Origin: Poecilobothrus nobilitatus
Taxonomy: Eukaryota; Arthropoda; Insecta; Diptera; Dolichopodidae
Assembly: GCA_947095535.1 (NCBI GenBank)
Contig: OX352772.1
Location: 147,116,177 to 147,180,176 of the forward strand
Reading direction: 5' to 3'
DNA length: 64,000 nucleotides
Shown here: positions 34,641 to 45,149 of the stretch, piece after piece
Layout: every line of letters begins with the position of its first letter
Position numbering within the stretch: position 1 is the first letter of the stretch
Position numbers and translations under genes: made by a program
The notes under the pieces: model-generated
Told to the model about the DNA's origin: nothing
Seen by the model: only the letters and a program-made list of their open reading frames with translations
The model's database searches: none

Positions 34641-35059
34641 TAAATAAGACTTCCAATAAAGCCCTCGATATAAGAACAACAATTATTATTTTAACACAAC
34701 AGGTGCAGTTAATTGGCAATTAGATACTTATAAAAGATTAATTTTTAAAAATAATATGAATATTAAAACTACTATTAAAGTTTTGAATTGAAGTTTTCTT
34801 TTATTTACATATAGCCTGTAGGTATGTATCTATTTTCGACTAAAAATAAATTCTTTAAATTGAGTTATTTTATATTTATTAAAGAAATAAAATTTTACTT
34901 TTAAAGAAAGTGAGTAATTAAGTAACTTTATAAATAGATTTTTCACATCTTTCAAACAAAAAATAAATTCTAAAACATAAATTCAAAATATATACTACAT
35001 ATAAGTTAAATCACCATACAACACAAGCCTTGACGCTAACTCAGCATATTTTTTATACG
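34641..35059. other. AT-rich spacer
   Basis: No gene recognised between the Harbinger relic and the errantivirus-like LTR. Confidence 0.5.
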
Positions 35060-35263
35060 AAATATTCTCCTGAGAAAATTTTATTTTTTTATTCCCATAA
35101 AACAATAAATCCTCAATAAGCATTAATTGACTATAAATTAGGTTAAAATTAGCAATTAAGTTACACTTTAAGTTTGTATTTTAAACTAGTAATAACTTTA
35201 ATGAAGTGGATATTTGTCCTAAAAAATATTTTTTTATAAGAAATTCTGTTATAATTTTATAAC
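35060..35263 (+). repeat. Errantivirus-like LTR
   Basis: Starts near GAAATATTCTCCTGAG and ends AACT; the primer-site-like TGGCGCCCGAGCAAGGAG follows at 35264. Matches three other copies in the window. The LTR is short for an errantivirus, so the 5' boundary may be incomplete. Confidence 0.72.
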
Positions 35264-35627
35264 TGGCGCCCGAGCAAGGAGCTGGAAGTCACAGAACGTT
35301 TTCACCAACATAACGATTTGCTTATCCAGTAACCACTCAGGATAAACCAAAGAAGATTATCACCGTGAGAACATAGCGAGTTTTAAAATCCAATCTTCAT
35401 CATTAAGTGATACCAATCGTAGCGCACTATGCTTGCAATTATTAACGCTCAAGGCTAAAAAGGAACACTACGGAGTGTCCAGCAAAAATTCAAATGCAAA
35501 TTATACCCTAAATGTGAGTTTAACCAAAATTTAAACTTCTAAATTCAAAAGAAAAAAAACACCAAACATTTTTTCGAGTTAAAAATAGCAAAATTTAAAG
35601 TAAGAATTAGTAACAATTAAGAAAATC
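35264..35627 (+). other. Primer site and leader of errantivirus-like element
   Basis: Starts with the primer-site-like sequence resembling the 3' end of a tRNA-Lys complement in its first nine bases, then a noncoding leader of about 340 bases up to the gag ATG (35628). Confidence 0.6.
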
Positions 35628-36905
35628 ATGGAAACCGCAATAAAACAACTACAAGAGGCAGTCAAAAATATGACCGGAGCAATAAAAATGCTCAATTGGG
35701 AATAATAAAACAACTCCAAGGAAAAATAGAGAACATAGGAAAAAATTATAACGACATTAACCAAATTATAATTCAACAAACGAGGCAAATAGGAAATTTA
35801 GAAAGAAACAGTAACTTAATAAGTTCGGTAAAAGCTTCAAACTACTTTGCTAGGTCCTAGAACTGAACAAGAGCTAAGAGACATCAGTAAATTACCAGAT
35901 GCAGTAAAGGAACTACAAATATTCGATGGAAATTCTACACATTACATATGATGGATCCATAATGTTGAAAGCATACTAACCGATTATGAGATAGTGGAGG
36001 ATAAGCCCATATATAGAGCAATCCTCCAAAATATCCGCCAAAAATCCGTGGAAGTGCAAATGGCGCTCTTATATCGCATAACTTCTTCGATAATAGGGGG
36101 ATATATGAAAAAATGCTTATCCTTTCACTATGTAGACAAGAGAGATATAAGAACATTGGTATATCAGCTATCTGGCCTAACGCAGAAAAGTCATACAATT
36201 GATGAGTTTTATGCCAACATTAACTCTCAGGTAACGCTAATAATCAATAAGATCAAGACCGAGTCATACAGTGCAGAAGCAATGGAGGCACTAAGCGAGA
36301 CGCATCGTAACAACGCCCTCGATTAGTTTGTAAGAGGACTAAATAGTAGGCTCTCCACAATGCTTATGATACAGAAACCTCAAACATTGCCGGAGGCATA
36401 TTCTTCATGCCTTGAAAGCCAAAATACGAATATCAGAAACATATCAATACACAACAAAAATTTAAGTAACGTGATCCCCCTGCTAGCTAGTTTATTAGCT
36501 TCAAAAAAGAAATGCAGTATTCAACCAAACACAGCAAAGAAATTTTTATGAGCAAAACAGACCGATCAGTTACCAATCACCGTACTAGAATCAATACAAC
36601 TAGAATATATTGCAAAAAACTAATGAAGATCCGCCAAGCAGACCCACTCGGTCAAAACCACCGGTTCCGATGGATGTAGTTCGTTCAATCCAAACAAAAC
36701 AAGTAAATTATATGAATCGCCCTAATCCAATCTTCAACGATCCATATCATACACCACAGAGGCAACAAAGAGTCTTCAATTTGGTAACACCTGAAAATGA
36801 GCCATATAATGAACCAACAGAGGTCAAATATGAATATGAGCCGTAATAAGAAGAGGAATACGAAGCCGAAATGCCGCTAGGAGAGGAAGATGGGTTAAAT
36901 TTTAT
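35628..36905 (+). pseudogene. gag: Errantivirus-like gag
   Basis: The ATG at 35628 starts a coiled, Gln/Lys-rich N-terminus, broken near 35703. The capsid part holds KPIYRAILQNIRQKSVEVQ (36005), HYVDKRDIRTLVYQLSGL (36130) and FYANINSQVTLIINKI (36210), then ALD-FVRGLNSRLSTML (36316) with an in-frame stop. The C-terminal region has KPPVPMDVVRS and QVNYMNRP (36655-36720), which are typical of the nucleocapsid end of insect errantivirus Gag. The gene is cut at 36905 where LINE A starts on the other strand. It would form virus-like particles in a functional element; here it is dead. Confidence 0.82.
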
Positions 36906-37862
36906 ACTATCTCACAGCTGTGTTTGCGACTGCAAATTTGCTATAATATTCTACAGACGTCAGACTAAGCATGATGTCAAATGCCGCAGAAAGGGTTGTT
37001 ATTAAAGAGCCACTAATACATAGTGTGGCAGTTCTTTGAACCCTAGCGATTGCTTTGCGGTTGATCTCTTTATCGAATGCCTTCCACCATACCACCATAC
37101 TACATAAGAATTGGTCTTACTACGGATGTGTATAGCCAGTAAGTCATGTATGGCTGCAGCCCCCATTTCCTACCAATGCCTTTTTTGCACGAGTAGAGTG
37201 CTATTGAGGCTTTCTTACTTTTTCTAAGATTTTAGCCTTCCAACTTAACTTCCTGTCTAGAGTTGAACCCAGAAATTTCGCCGTTTCGCTAATGGCAAGA
37301 ATTGAGCCATTTAACGAAGGAGGCTTTTTTTGGGGAATTTTATAATTCCTTGTAAAGAGAACCAGTTCTGTTTTCTGTGGATTTACTGACAGTCCACAGT
37401 CTGTAGCCCATGTTGTGATTTTGTTTAGTGCAAGTTGCAAAACGCCCCTGAGGCTGTCTGGGAACTTGCCACTGACAATTGTTGTGCAGTCCGCCTCTAC
37501 CAATATTTTAAGCAATTTATTTACCACCATATTCCAAGGAAGGGGAGATAGCACCCCTCCTTGTGGAGTTCCTTTCTTCACAAACCTTTTTGCAGAAGCG
37601 TTGCCTAAGTTTGCACTGATGGCCCTGTTATTTAGCATATTAGCTATGAGTGCTCTTAGCTCCGGTTTTACTCCTAGGCGTTTTCCTTTATGAGTGCGTC
37701 TACAATTGCTGCCTGATTGAGGTTATTAAACGCTTTCTCAATGTCTATAAATGCTGCAAGAGTATACTCTTTGCAATTTAAAGATTTTTCAATCGAGCTA
37801 GTCAAGGTGTGAAGTGCAGTATCCAATGACTTCCCTTTACAGTAAGCATGGAAATAAAGAAC
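36905..37862 (-). pseudogene. LINE A: LOA/R1-like reverse transcriptase, truncated at both ends
   Basis: On the minus strand, KSLDTALHTLTSSIEKS and AAFIDIEKAFNN (37840-37730) carry the first catalytic Asp. After a frameshift near 37675 come GTPQGGVLSPLPWN (37560) and a degraded YADD region (VEADCTTIV, about 37490). NPQKTELVLFTRNYKIP (37390-37340) and LGSTLDRKLSWK follow, then after another break the tail with VVWWKAF and RVQRTATLCISG (37095-37020). The protein is cut at 36905 before its end. Style is LOA/R1-like. It may be the 3' part of the same element as LINE C. Confidence 0.8.
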
Positions 37863-40435
37863 ATTGTAGGTGAAGCAAGATGAAGAAATTTTCTTTCGAG
37901 ATGACAAGGTTACCATGTTTAAAGATTTAAGTCTTATATTGTAACTCGGAAGATTAGCATAGTCGGAAGGATTAAACTGAATTCTTAAAGCAAATAAGAG
38001 AAATTGTTTTTGAACTGATTCATTACTATCAGAATTTATTTGAAAAACTGGATCCCAAATAATGTTACCATATTCTAGAATAGATCGTATTAGGGAACAA
38101 TAGAAAGCTTTTGTCACTGCTATATTGTTAAATTCTTTCACTCTTCTTTTAATAAATCCCAACATTTAATTTGCTTTAGAGATCATGAAGTCATAGTGTA
38201 AGTTAAAGCTAAGTTTATCGTCGAAGATAATACCAAGATCAGTAATACTGTATACCCGTTCAAGGGTTAGGTTTTGAGTTGTATCTAATTGTATAGTCGT
38301 TAAAGATAGAAAATCGTTTACGAGTGAAACTTATGGATTTACATTTCTGTACATTTAATTCTAAATTGTTCAATGAGCACCATTCTTGTAAATTATTGAG
38401 TTTTGACTGTAGTAACGTTATATCAGAACTATTTTTAATGAATTGATATACTTTTAAGTCGCCTGCAAACGCAATGTGCGGAATATCAGCTAATTTGTCA
38501 GATAAGTCAGAAATAAATATATTAAACAAGAGTGGACCTAAATGACTACCTTGCGGTACTCCTGAAGTGCCATCGATAGTTTTCGATAATATACCTTGGA
38601 ATTTAACATTTTGAGTTCTTCCAGTAAGATAAGAATGGAGCCATAAAAGGAAAGAACCAGATATACCAAACGTGGTAAGTTTTTTTTAACAAAATGATAC
38701 AATCAATACGATCAAAAGCTTTGAAATCTGTGTAAACTGCATCAACTTGGTACCCTTTTTCAATTTGATTCAGATGTGTATATCATAAGATTCGTAGTAG
38801 TAGAACGGCCTTTTCTAAAACCGTGCTGTTGTTCATTAAGTTTTGTATCGATAATTGGCATAATTTTAACGACAAGAATTTTTTCGAACATTTTAGGTAT
38901 AGTCGATAAAATAGCTATACCACGGTAGTTTTCCACAAATGCTTTATCACCCTTTTTATGAGTCAAAAAGGAGGATTTCCATATATCTGGAAAAATCCCT
39001 GTCGATAATGACCAATTAAAAATAGTATGCAGCGGGTTAACAAGATATTGAGCACAATTATATTTGCACAATTATAAAGGTCGGTGGGACTAAGTCAGGA
39101 CTAGCATCTTTTTTGGTGTCAAGGTTCTTTAATGCTTCAAAAATGTCATTGTCAGAAAGATGCAAGTCGAAAATTAATGAATTAGGACTATTTATTGAAT
39201 TGAAATTTATATAATCCCTATTAGGAAGAGTTCTTGTGGCCGATAAACTTTTTGAAAATTTTCAGCAAAGAAATTACAGGTATCTCTTGGATAAAAGGAA
39301 AAAGTATTGTCAATTTACATAGAATTTGGATAACCAAAGCTTTTACGTTTAGTGTTAACGAAGTCAAAAATTTTGTTGGGATCTGTAATTAATCTATTAC
39401 CGATATTCGTAACATAATTTTCATATGCTGAATTTGCTTTAACTTAAAATCTAAGGCAATATCCAATAAGTATTCAGCAAGTTAATGTTAGGATTATTTG
39501 TATTTTTTATACTTTTGAAGAGTTTATTGCGTTGGTTACGCAATGTCCTGAGATCTCTATTTAACCAAGGTTCAGTGGTTATGCATAATTTATACTTTGG
39601 TAGTCAGCGTTTTGAAAATCATATACAATTGTATTATTGTATGATTTGGAAAAGGTTGGGCTAGTAGTTGTAAACTCGAAGATGATTGCGTTATGATGAG
39701 TGGTGTTAGTAAAAAGATTTTCTGCATCATCAGCGAGTTTTACCACCACTCTGTCATATTCATTCGAAAATGCAAGATCCAACCATTTGTTGTTGTTATT
39801 AGGAAAACTGATAATCTGTTGCAAATCGTTACCATAAAAAGCACTTATTAGATCGAAATCTATTTCGTCAAGAAAATTGATTGGTAGCAACAAATTATCT
39901 GATTCGTCTATTAGAAAAGAAATTGTAGGGCGATTAAAATCACCAAACACAAAAATATAATCCCCTTCACTCATTTTAGCCATAATACTGTCATATATAT
40001 CGTAAAAATGCAAATATGAAGAGTTGTCAGAATTAGGAGGAAAGTAAACTATACCCAGGTACAAGTAATTTGTATCTAGGTCTATTTTGATAAATTCGTG
40101 TTGTAATAAGTGACTCGTTCTAGTAACTAGAGGTATACTAGACAAGTTATGTTTTACTGCAATTAGAACACCGCCTCCTCTTGAACAGTTATTAGAAAGA
40201 TAATCACGGTCGCAGACAGACCTGTAAACAGACCAATTACTGTCCAGTATTTCTTCGTTTCTAAAAGAGTTATTTAACCATGTTTCAGTGATAGCTAGTA
40301 CACTAAAACTACATGATTTTGCATCAATATATAATTGTTAAATTTTATTCTCATACCACTGAAGTTGTGGTACAAGATTTTAAGATTATTGATATTAAGT
40401 TTGTTAATGTGATTAGCTAATGTAATAATGTTTAT
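37863..40435 (-). pseudogene. LINE B ORF2: Jockey-type endonuclease and reverse transcriptase
   Basis: The endonuclease begins near 40435 (LKILYHNFSGMRIKF) and continues to FVFGDFNRPTISF near 39955, with WLDLAFSN (39790). The reverse transcriptase starts near 39100 with HTIFNWSLSTGIFPDIWK and has ENYRGIAILSTIPK and NEQQHGFRKGRSTTTNL. It continues past a break to AFAGDLKV (38480), where the usual second Asp of the YADD box is Gly. The C-terminus with RSILEYGNIIW (38090) ends near 37862, fused to LINE A. Many stops and frameshifts. Confidence 0.82.
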
Positions 40436-42350
40436 ATTATTGTTAATGGAAGAAATTGGACATTTTCTTGTAGTTGGGCCGAAAAAACTGGTTATAATTT
40501 TCTCGCGACTGATATAAGTGGTTGTAATAACTACTATTACAATAGCTACGATAAGCACGAAGATCGTCATCGATCTCTTTCAACGTTAATCGTATAATTT
40601 TATGGTATCTAATATAGAGATTTAGTAAGTCTTTATAATTAGATGGCAAACCCTCATTATGTATTAGAACTTGTAAATTAGTTCTAGTTTTGCCTTCTAT
40701 GACACAGTTGTTGGAGTCATTATGCAAATATGCAAGATATAGTCTTACATAGTTGAGAATTCTCTCATCTCTAAATCTGTAAAGTGCATACGTCCTATCC
40801 TCGCTTAGTGATTGTTGAGTCATTTTTACAATTGGAGGTATTAACGAATTAAGCGATAACATATTTCTAATATTGTTATTAATATTACTATTATTATTAT
40901 TATTATTATTAATATTATTATTTTTATTATTATTATTGTTTATTATTATTATTATTATTATTAATATTATTATTATTGTTATTATTATTTGACGAGCTTG
41001 TTCCCGATTTGAACGTTTCCCCATGTACAAAGTTCCCTTATCTTTTTCTAACTGGTATTTGTGTATCTTAGATAATATTAGTATTAGTTGGATATGTACT
41101 GAAATGGATTGTTTTTTTTTGTTTTTTGGATTTGAAAGCAGTTGCACATGGATTGAGAAGAAATGATTTAGTACGAGTCGATAGATTAGTGTTATTGGAG
41201 TGATTTATTAATTTTTTATTATCTTACATGTCTGAAATGTTGTGTAGTGCAGAGTCAGTGTTATTATTTTTAGAATTATTATTAACATCTTTAAAAATCT
41301 GAACTATAATATCTTTTTTCCAAAACTTGTGAGCTAGTATATCATTGACTGGTACAGTAACTTTAAAGGATTTGTATTTTGGTCTGTATTTTAAATTCTT
41401 AGGAGTAAAATCAACTATGTTTTATTACATTATTACAATTAAATTTATGTTTTAATTTATTATTGAGACTACTTACTGTTGAAGAAGCTGGAAGTTTGGA
41501 GAAGTATAGAGCAACGTTCACAGCGTGTTTGATTTCTGACGCCCTGGACAAAGTGGGCAATTGATCAGAAGTCACCTCATTTATTAAATCATTTTGTAAT
41601 GAGTTGTAATTCACAGCATATGATGATAAAGACGGTGAAGTCGGCCTTTGATTGGAGGTCTCCGTATTAGCTAATTCATTTTGTAATGAAATGTCATTAA
41701 CAGTAATTACGGAGCTCGGCAATAAAATCACAACTGGCGCAGCAGCAGCACTTACAGCATGTGAGTCAGGTGAAGTTATCAAAGGAACAACTAACGGATC
41801 TATTGAGCTAACTATCGGTTTCGTTGACCAAAAACTGGTAGTTGCTTTTATAAAAAACTTGAAACTTATTGGCTGTTCAGTTTGAGACCAAGCTTCTTAA
41901 AAGTTGTCGTTGATATCAGTTTGATTGTACTTATATGTAACCAAGGATGTGTCGAGACTTGCATCGACTTTGATACACAGATTCCTTACGTCTTTCTTTA
42001 ATGTACGTATTTCATCATTCAGGTGTTCAATATTATTTGGTGCACTGGTACCCATAGAATTACGTAATTCCTGCAGTTTACTATTGAACGATCTCTTCAA
42101 CTCCTTTGAACAGTTCTCAATGTATTCATGAGTACTGTCAAGAAGTTTTGGAAAGATCTCATTTTTTATAACAGTTCTGCAGCATCTGATCTTTCTGCCT
42201 TTCTGCTGATCTGCTAAACGACAAATTAAGTAACTCATATTCCTTGGCCATTTCGTTGAAAGATGCTGAATTGGTTTTGACAGCTTCATGCCATTTCGCT
42301 GGTAGTCCTGAGTATTCATCTTTATAGTTTTTTAGAGATGTTTAAATCTT
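40436..42350 (-). pseudogene. LINE B ORF1-like region
   Basis: Three minus-strand frames lie upstream of the LINE B endonuclease. 42319-41897 is a Lys/Glu-rich, probably coiled-coil segment with HLNDEIRTLKKDVRNLC. 41782-41411 is Ser/Asn-rich and low in structure. 41147-40443 includes an Asn/Ile tract from ATT/AAT microsatellite at 40868-40990, then a 90-residue part with LSEDRTYALYRFRDERILNYVRL. Position and strand suggest ORF1 and the spacer of the same LINE. I see no CCHC knuckles. The microsatellite has probably expanded inside the element. Confidence 0.5.
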
Positions 42351-42784
42351 TTAAGTTTCCCATACAAAGTATTGGGCCAAGAACGAATAATGCCATCCAC
42401 TAGGAGCACTTAAGCAGATCTTATGAAAGCGCTTTTAGCAAAAACAGTTGCAAGTTACGAGTTCAGTTGCATCAAAACTGTACAAATTGGGCTATCGCAT
42501 TTATTAATATTAGCATTCATTGTTATTTAACTAGAACTTTAATTAGTATGAAAAAAAAAAATTTCTTTTTATAATAACTTTTTATGAAAGTAGTTCAAAG
42601 TTAAAATAAACGTTAACACAGTTTTTTTTCATTTAATATTTTTGTATTATAAATTTTCATATAAGTAATGGCTCTTTATAAAAGTATTTCAAAGTTAAAG
42701 TAAAATAAAAGTTGACACAGTTACATGAAGTTAAATTTTTTTTAAATTATTAATAAAAGAATTTTAGCCAAATTATGAAAGTAA
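42351..42784. other. Noncoding stretch between LINE B and LINE C
   Basis: Probably LINE B 5' untranslated DNA. A unit with TATAAAAGTATTTCAAAGTTAAAGTAAA (in part) occurs twice, near 42585 and 42675. No coding region. Confidence 0.5.
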
Positions 42785-43662
42785 TTATAATAAAGAGGGA
42801 AGCGTTGACTTTAAGTGCTCCCTATATTTGTTCCAGTCAGTTCTCTTAGGATTAGGATCTCGATAGACTGACTTTATTGGAAGACTTTCGTCCAGACTGA
42901 ATTCAAGGTATCTGTGATCTGAAAAGGAATGGTCATCAGAAACTTTCCATGAGTTTATTTTAGAATAAATGAAGTCCAAGACTAAGGTTATATCCAGGAC
43001 TTCTTGCCTATTACTAGTAACAAAGGTAGGTTCCCTGCCAATGTTACAGATAAGAAGGTTAGTACTTAAAATGTAATCAAAAAGTGACTCACCTATTTCG
43101 TTGGTATCCGAACTACCCCAGATGTCACGATGAGCATTGGCGTCGCAGCTTATTATGACCCCAATGTCCATCCTTCTAGCATCCGATACCAACTTTGCAG
43201 GATTGGATGGAGGAAGTGAATACTGCGAGTCGTGAGGAAGATACGCCGCAACAACCCAGAGCCTTGAGTTTTTAACTTTAGGCTCGCCGCGACCAGGTCA
43301 GCATCACTGCAATTATACATAAAAGTTAAATTTAATGTATTTTTGGCAAGTATGCACGCTCTAGGTCTGCATACCTTTTTATTTTACAACAACGTATAAC
43401 CTGGTATCTGTGAGTCCATAAACCTGTTTTTTACCACCCATGGCTCTTGGATCAAGATAATATCCTCGCCCGTTCTCCTGAAGCGGATTTCGAGTGCGAC
43501 GGAAGTCGCTTTGGAGTAATGGAAATTAATTTGGAGTAGCTTCATTACCTGAGCCATCCTTAATCTCCACCACCGTTGCTTTAGCTTCATCCTCAAAGTC
43601 CATTGAGAAGCTTTTGGCATCAGCAAAGCTGTCAGAATCAGATCTAAGTAGATCGTCTTCAT
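42785..43662 (-). pseudogene. LINE C ORF2: LOA-like endonuclease domain
   Basis: On the minus strand LLQINFHYSKATSVALEI and ILIQEPWVVKNR (43560-43420) form the start of the EEP endonuclease, then after breaks IISCDANAHRDIWGSSDTNE (43165-43105), PTFVTSNRQEVLDITLV and SDDHSFSDHRYLEF (42950-42900), which include the D-N-H catalytic set. The reverse transcriptase is missing at the cut (42785). LINE A is a candidate for its continuation, with LINE B lying between. Confidence 0.82.
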
Positions 43663-44400
43663 TTAAGATTAAGATTAGATTCACCGATGGGCCTTGGGCC
43701 TTCACCGATGCTCCTTGAGGTTTCCACCTAATCCGTCTTAGACACCTTCAGTGTTGCCGCCGTGAAGCCGTAACTATTGATCCCTTTGGCTTAAGCTAGG
43801 GGTTGTAGGGAGTCCTTATTGACAATGACCAGCGCCTGTTGGGATTCTCCTGCTACTTCTCCAAGTTTGGCAATCTTCCAATTGTGAGTTGGAAGTTGGG
43901 GATTTGACACTTTCATAATTTTGATAATCGTGTTTGCTTTGGTAGATTCCCTAGGCAGCCATACCCTAGCTCTTGGCCTGCTAGGGACTTCTCCCTGCTT
44001 ACGACTTTGAGCTTGGGCTTCTGCTACAGATTTCCCACTTTACATATCGCCTGCTTGTAGAGATCTACCGATCTTTGATCAGCGCAAGCTGTCAAATTGA
44101 TGTGGCTCTGATGCCAGCCAGCGTCTTTATAGGAGGGTGTTGGTCCGTTTAAAGCAATAACAACCTTCTTCCAGTTAGTGGGAGAAATACCCCCATCCTC
44201 TAACACCTCGTCAATAATTGCCAGAATTACACTATCCTTGGCAATTTCATTGAACGACTTGGTTATCTTGTTGCTCCCTAGCAACCTAGCCGTTTGGGAA
44301 ATACCCTGTCGCTCATCTTGTGACCTCTGTCTCTTGGACATAAGGCCCTTCGATGAACCTGGAATTTGTCCTTCTTGGGGCTTGACCTAACCTACTACTG
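43663..44400 (-). pseudogene. LINE C ORF1 fragment (DUF4780-like)
   Basis: On the minus strand, AIIDEVLEDGGISPTNWKKV, GPTPSYKDAGWHQSHINLTAC and DQRSVDLYKQAI (44230-44060) match the conserved C-terminal module of LOA-type ORF1 proteins. After a break, AKLGEVAGESQQALVIVN follows near 43890. The 5' end is cut at about 44400 where errantivirus integrase DNA begins on the plus strand. Confidence 0.7.
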
Positions 44401-44640
44401 TTTTGGCCCAGGCTAAGAAGTTCAAACGTGCACGTAGGAACTGGAAAGAGTACAAGGAGCAAATAGTGGAGCAATACTATTTTCCACAAATAGCTAAATT
44501 TATAAAGGAGTATACGTCCAATTGTGAGATACATCACACCAGCAAGTATGACCTTCATCCTAATAATCCACATTTATCCGAAACAGCGATACCCACGTAC
44601 CCAGCAGAGATTCTACATATTGATTTGATAGAAATAAAGA
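44401..44640 (+). pseudogene. pol: Errantivirus-like integrase zinc-finger fragment
   Basis: A plus-strand frame with KEQIVEQYYFPQIAKFIKEY, NCEIHHTSKYDLHPNNP and PAEILHIDLIEI. This is the HHCC-type N-terminal part and first catalytic Asp of an errantivirus integrase; one zinc-binding Cys is His here (CEIH instead of CEIC). It is on the same strand as gag at 35628, and may belong to the same element with protease, reverse transcriptase and RNase H lost. Confidence 0.75.
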
Positions 44641-45149
44641 AAAAAAAATTTATTTTTTGCTTTTATATGTACATCCATTTTAATTCTCATTTAAAGTTAT
44701 TATTTTATATACATTTCAATTCAATTTATACAATTACATTATTTATAATTTTTCAATTTATTATTTTTAATACATTTTTATTTCATTCCTTACTTTCTCA
44801 ATTTTATTTCTTTCCTTATTTTATACTTTTTTATTTTACTTTATTTTTTCAATTCATCTTACAAGCTAATAACCAATAAGTAATAAAAATAATCAAAACA
44901 AAAAGAAATCCAATCCAAGGAAAAAAAAAAAGAGATTAATAATTAATAAGAGATTAATAATAATTCAATATAATTTCCAAATTTTTCCCACTTCAACCAC
45001 TCAATTTTGTCATCACTTATCTACTAACAATTATCTTAACCATACCAACAATTTACATCATTCCACTATATATTTACAAATTACTTATATATTATTTACC
45101 ATATTATTTGCCATATTATTATTTACTATATTACACTTCAATGTCTATG
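44641..45149. other. AT-rich low-complexity stretch
   Basis: Poly-T/A-rich noncoding DNA, starting with A(9) at 44640. No recognised gene. Confidence 0.5.

Noticed and set aside
40868..40990. Asn/Ile-rich tract considered as a prion-like domain.
   Set aside because: It is an (ATT)n microsatellite in a broken LINE, open by chance in several frames.
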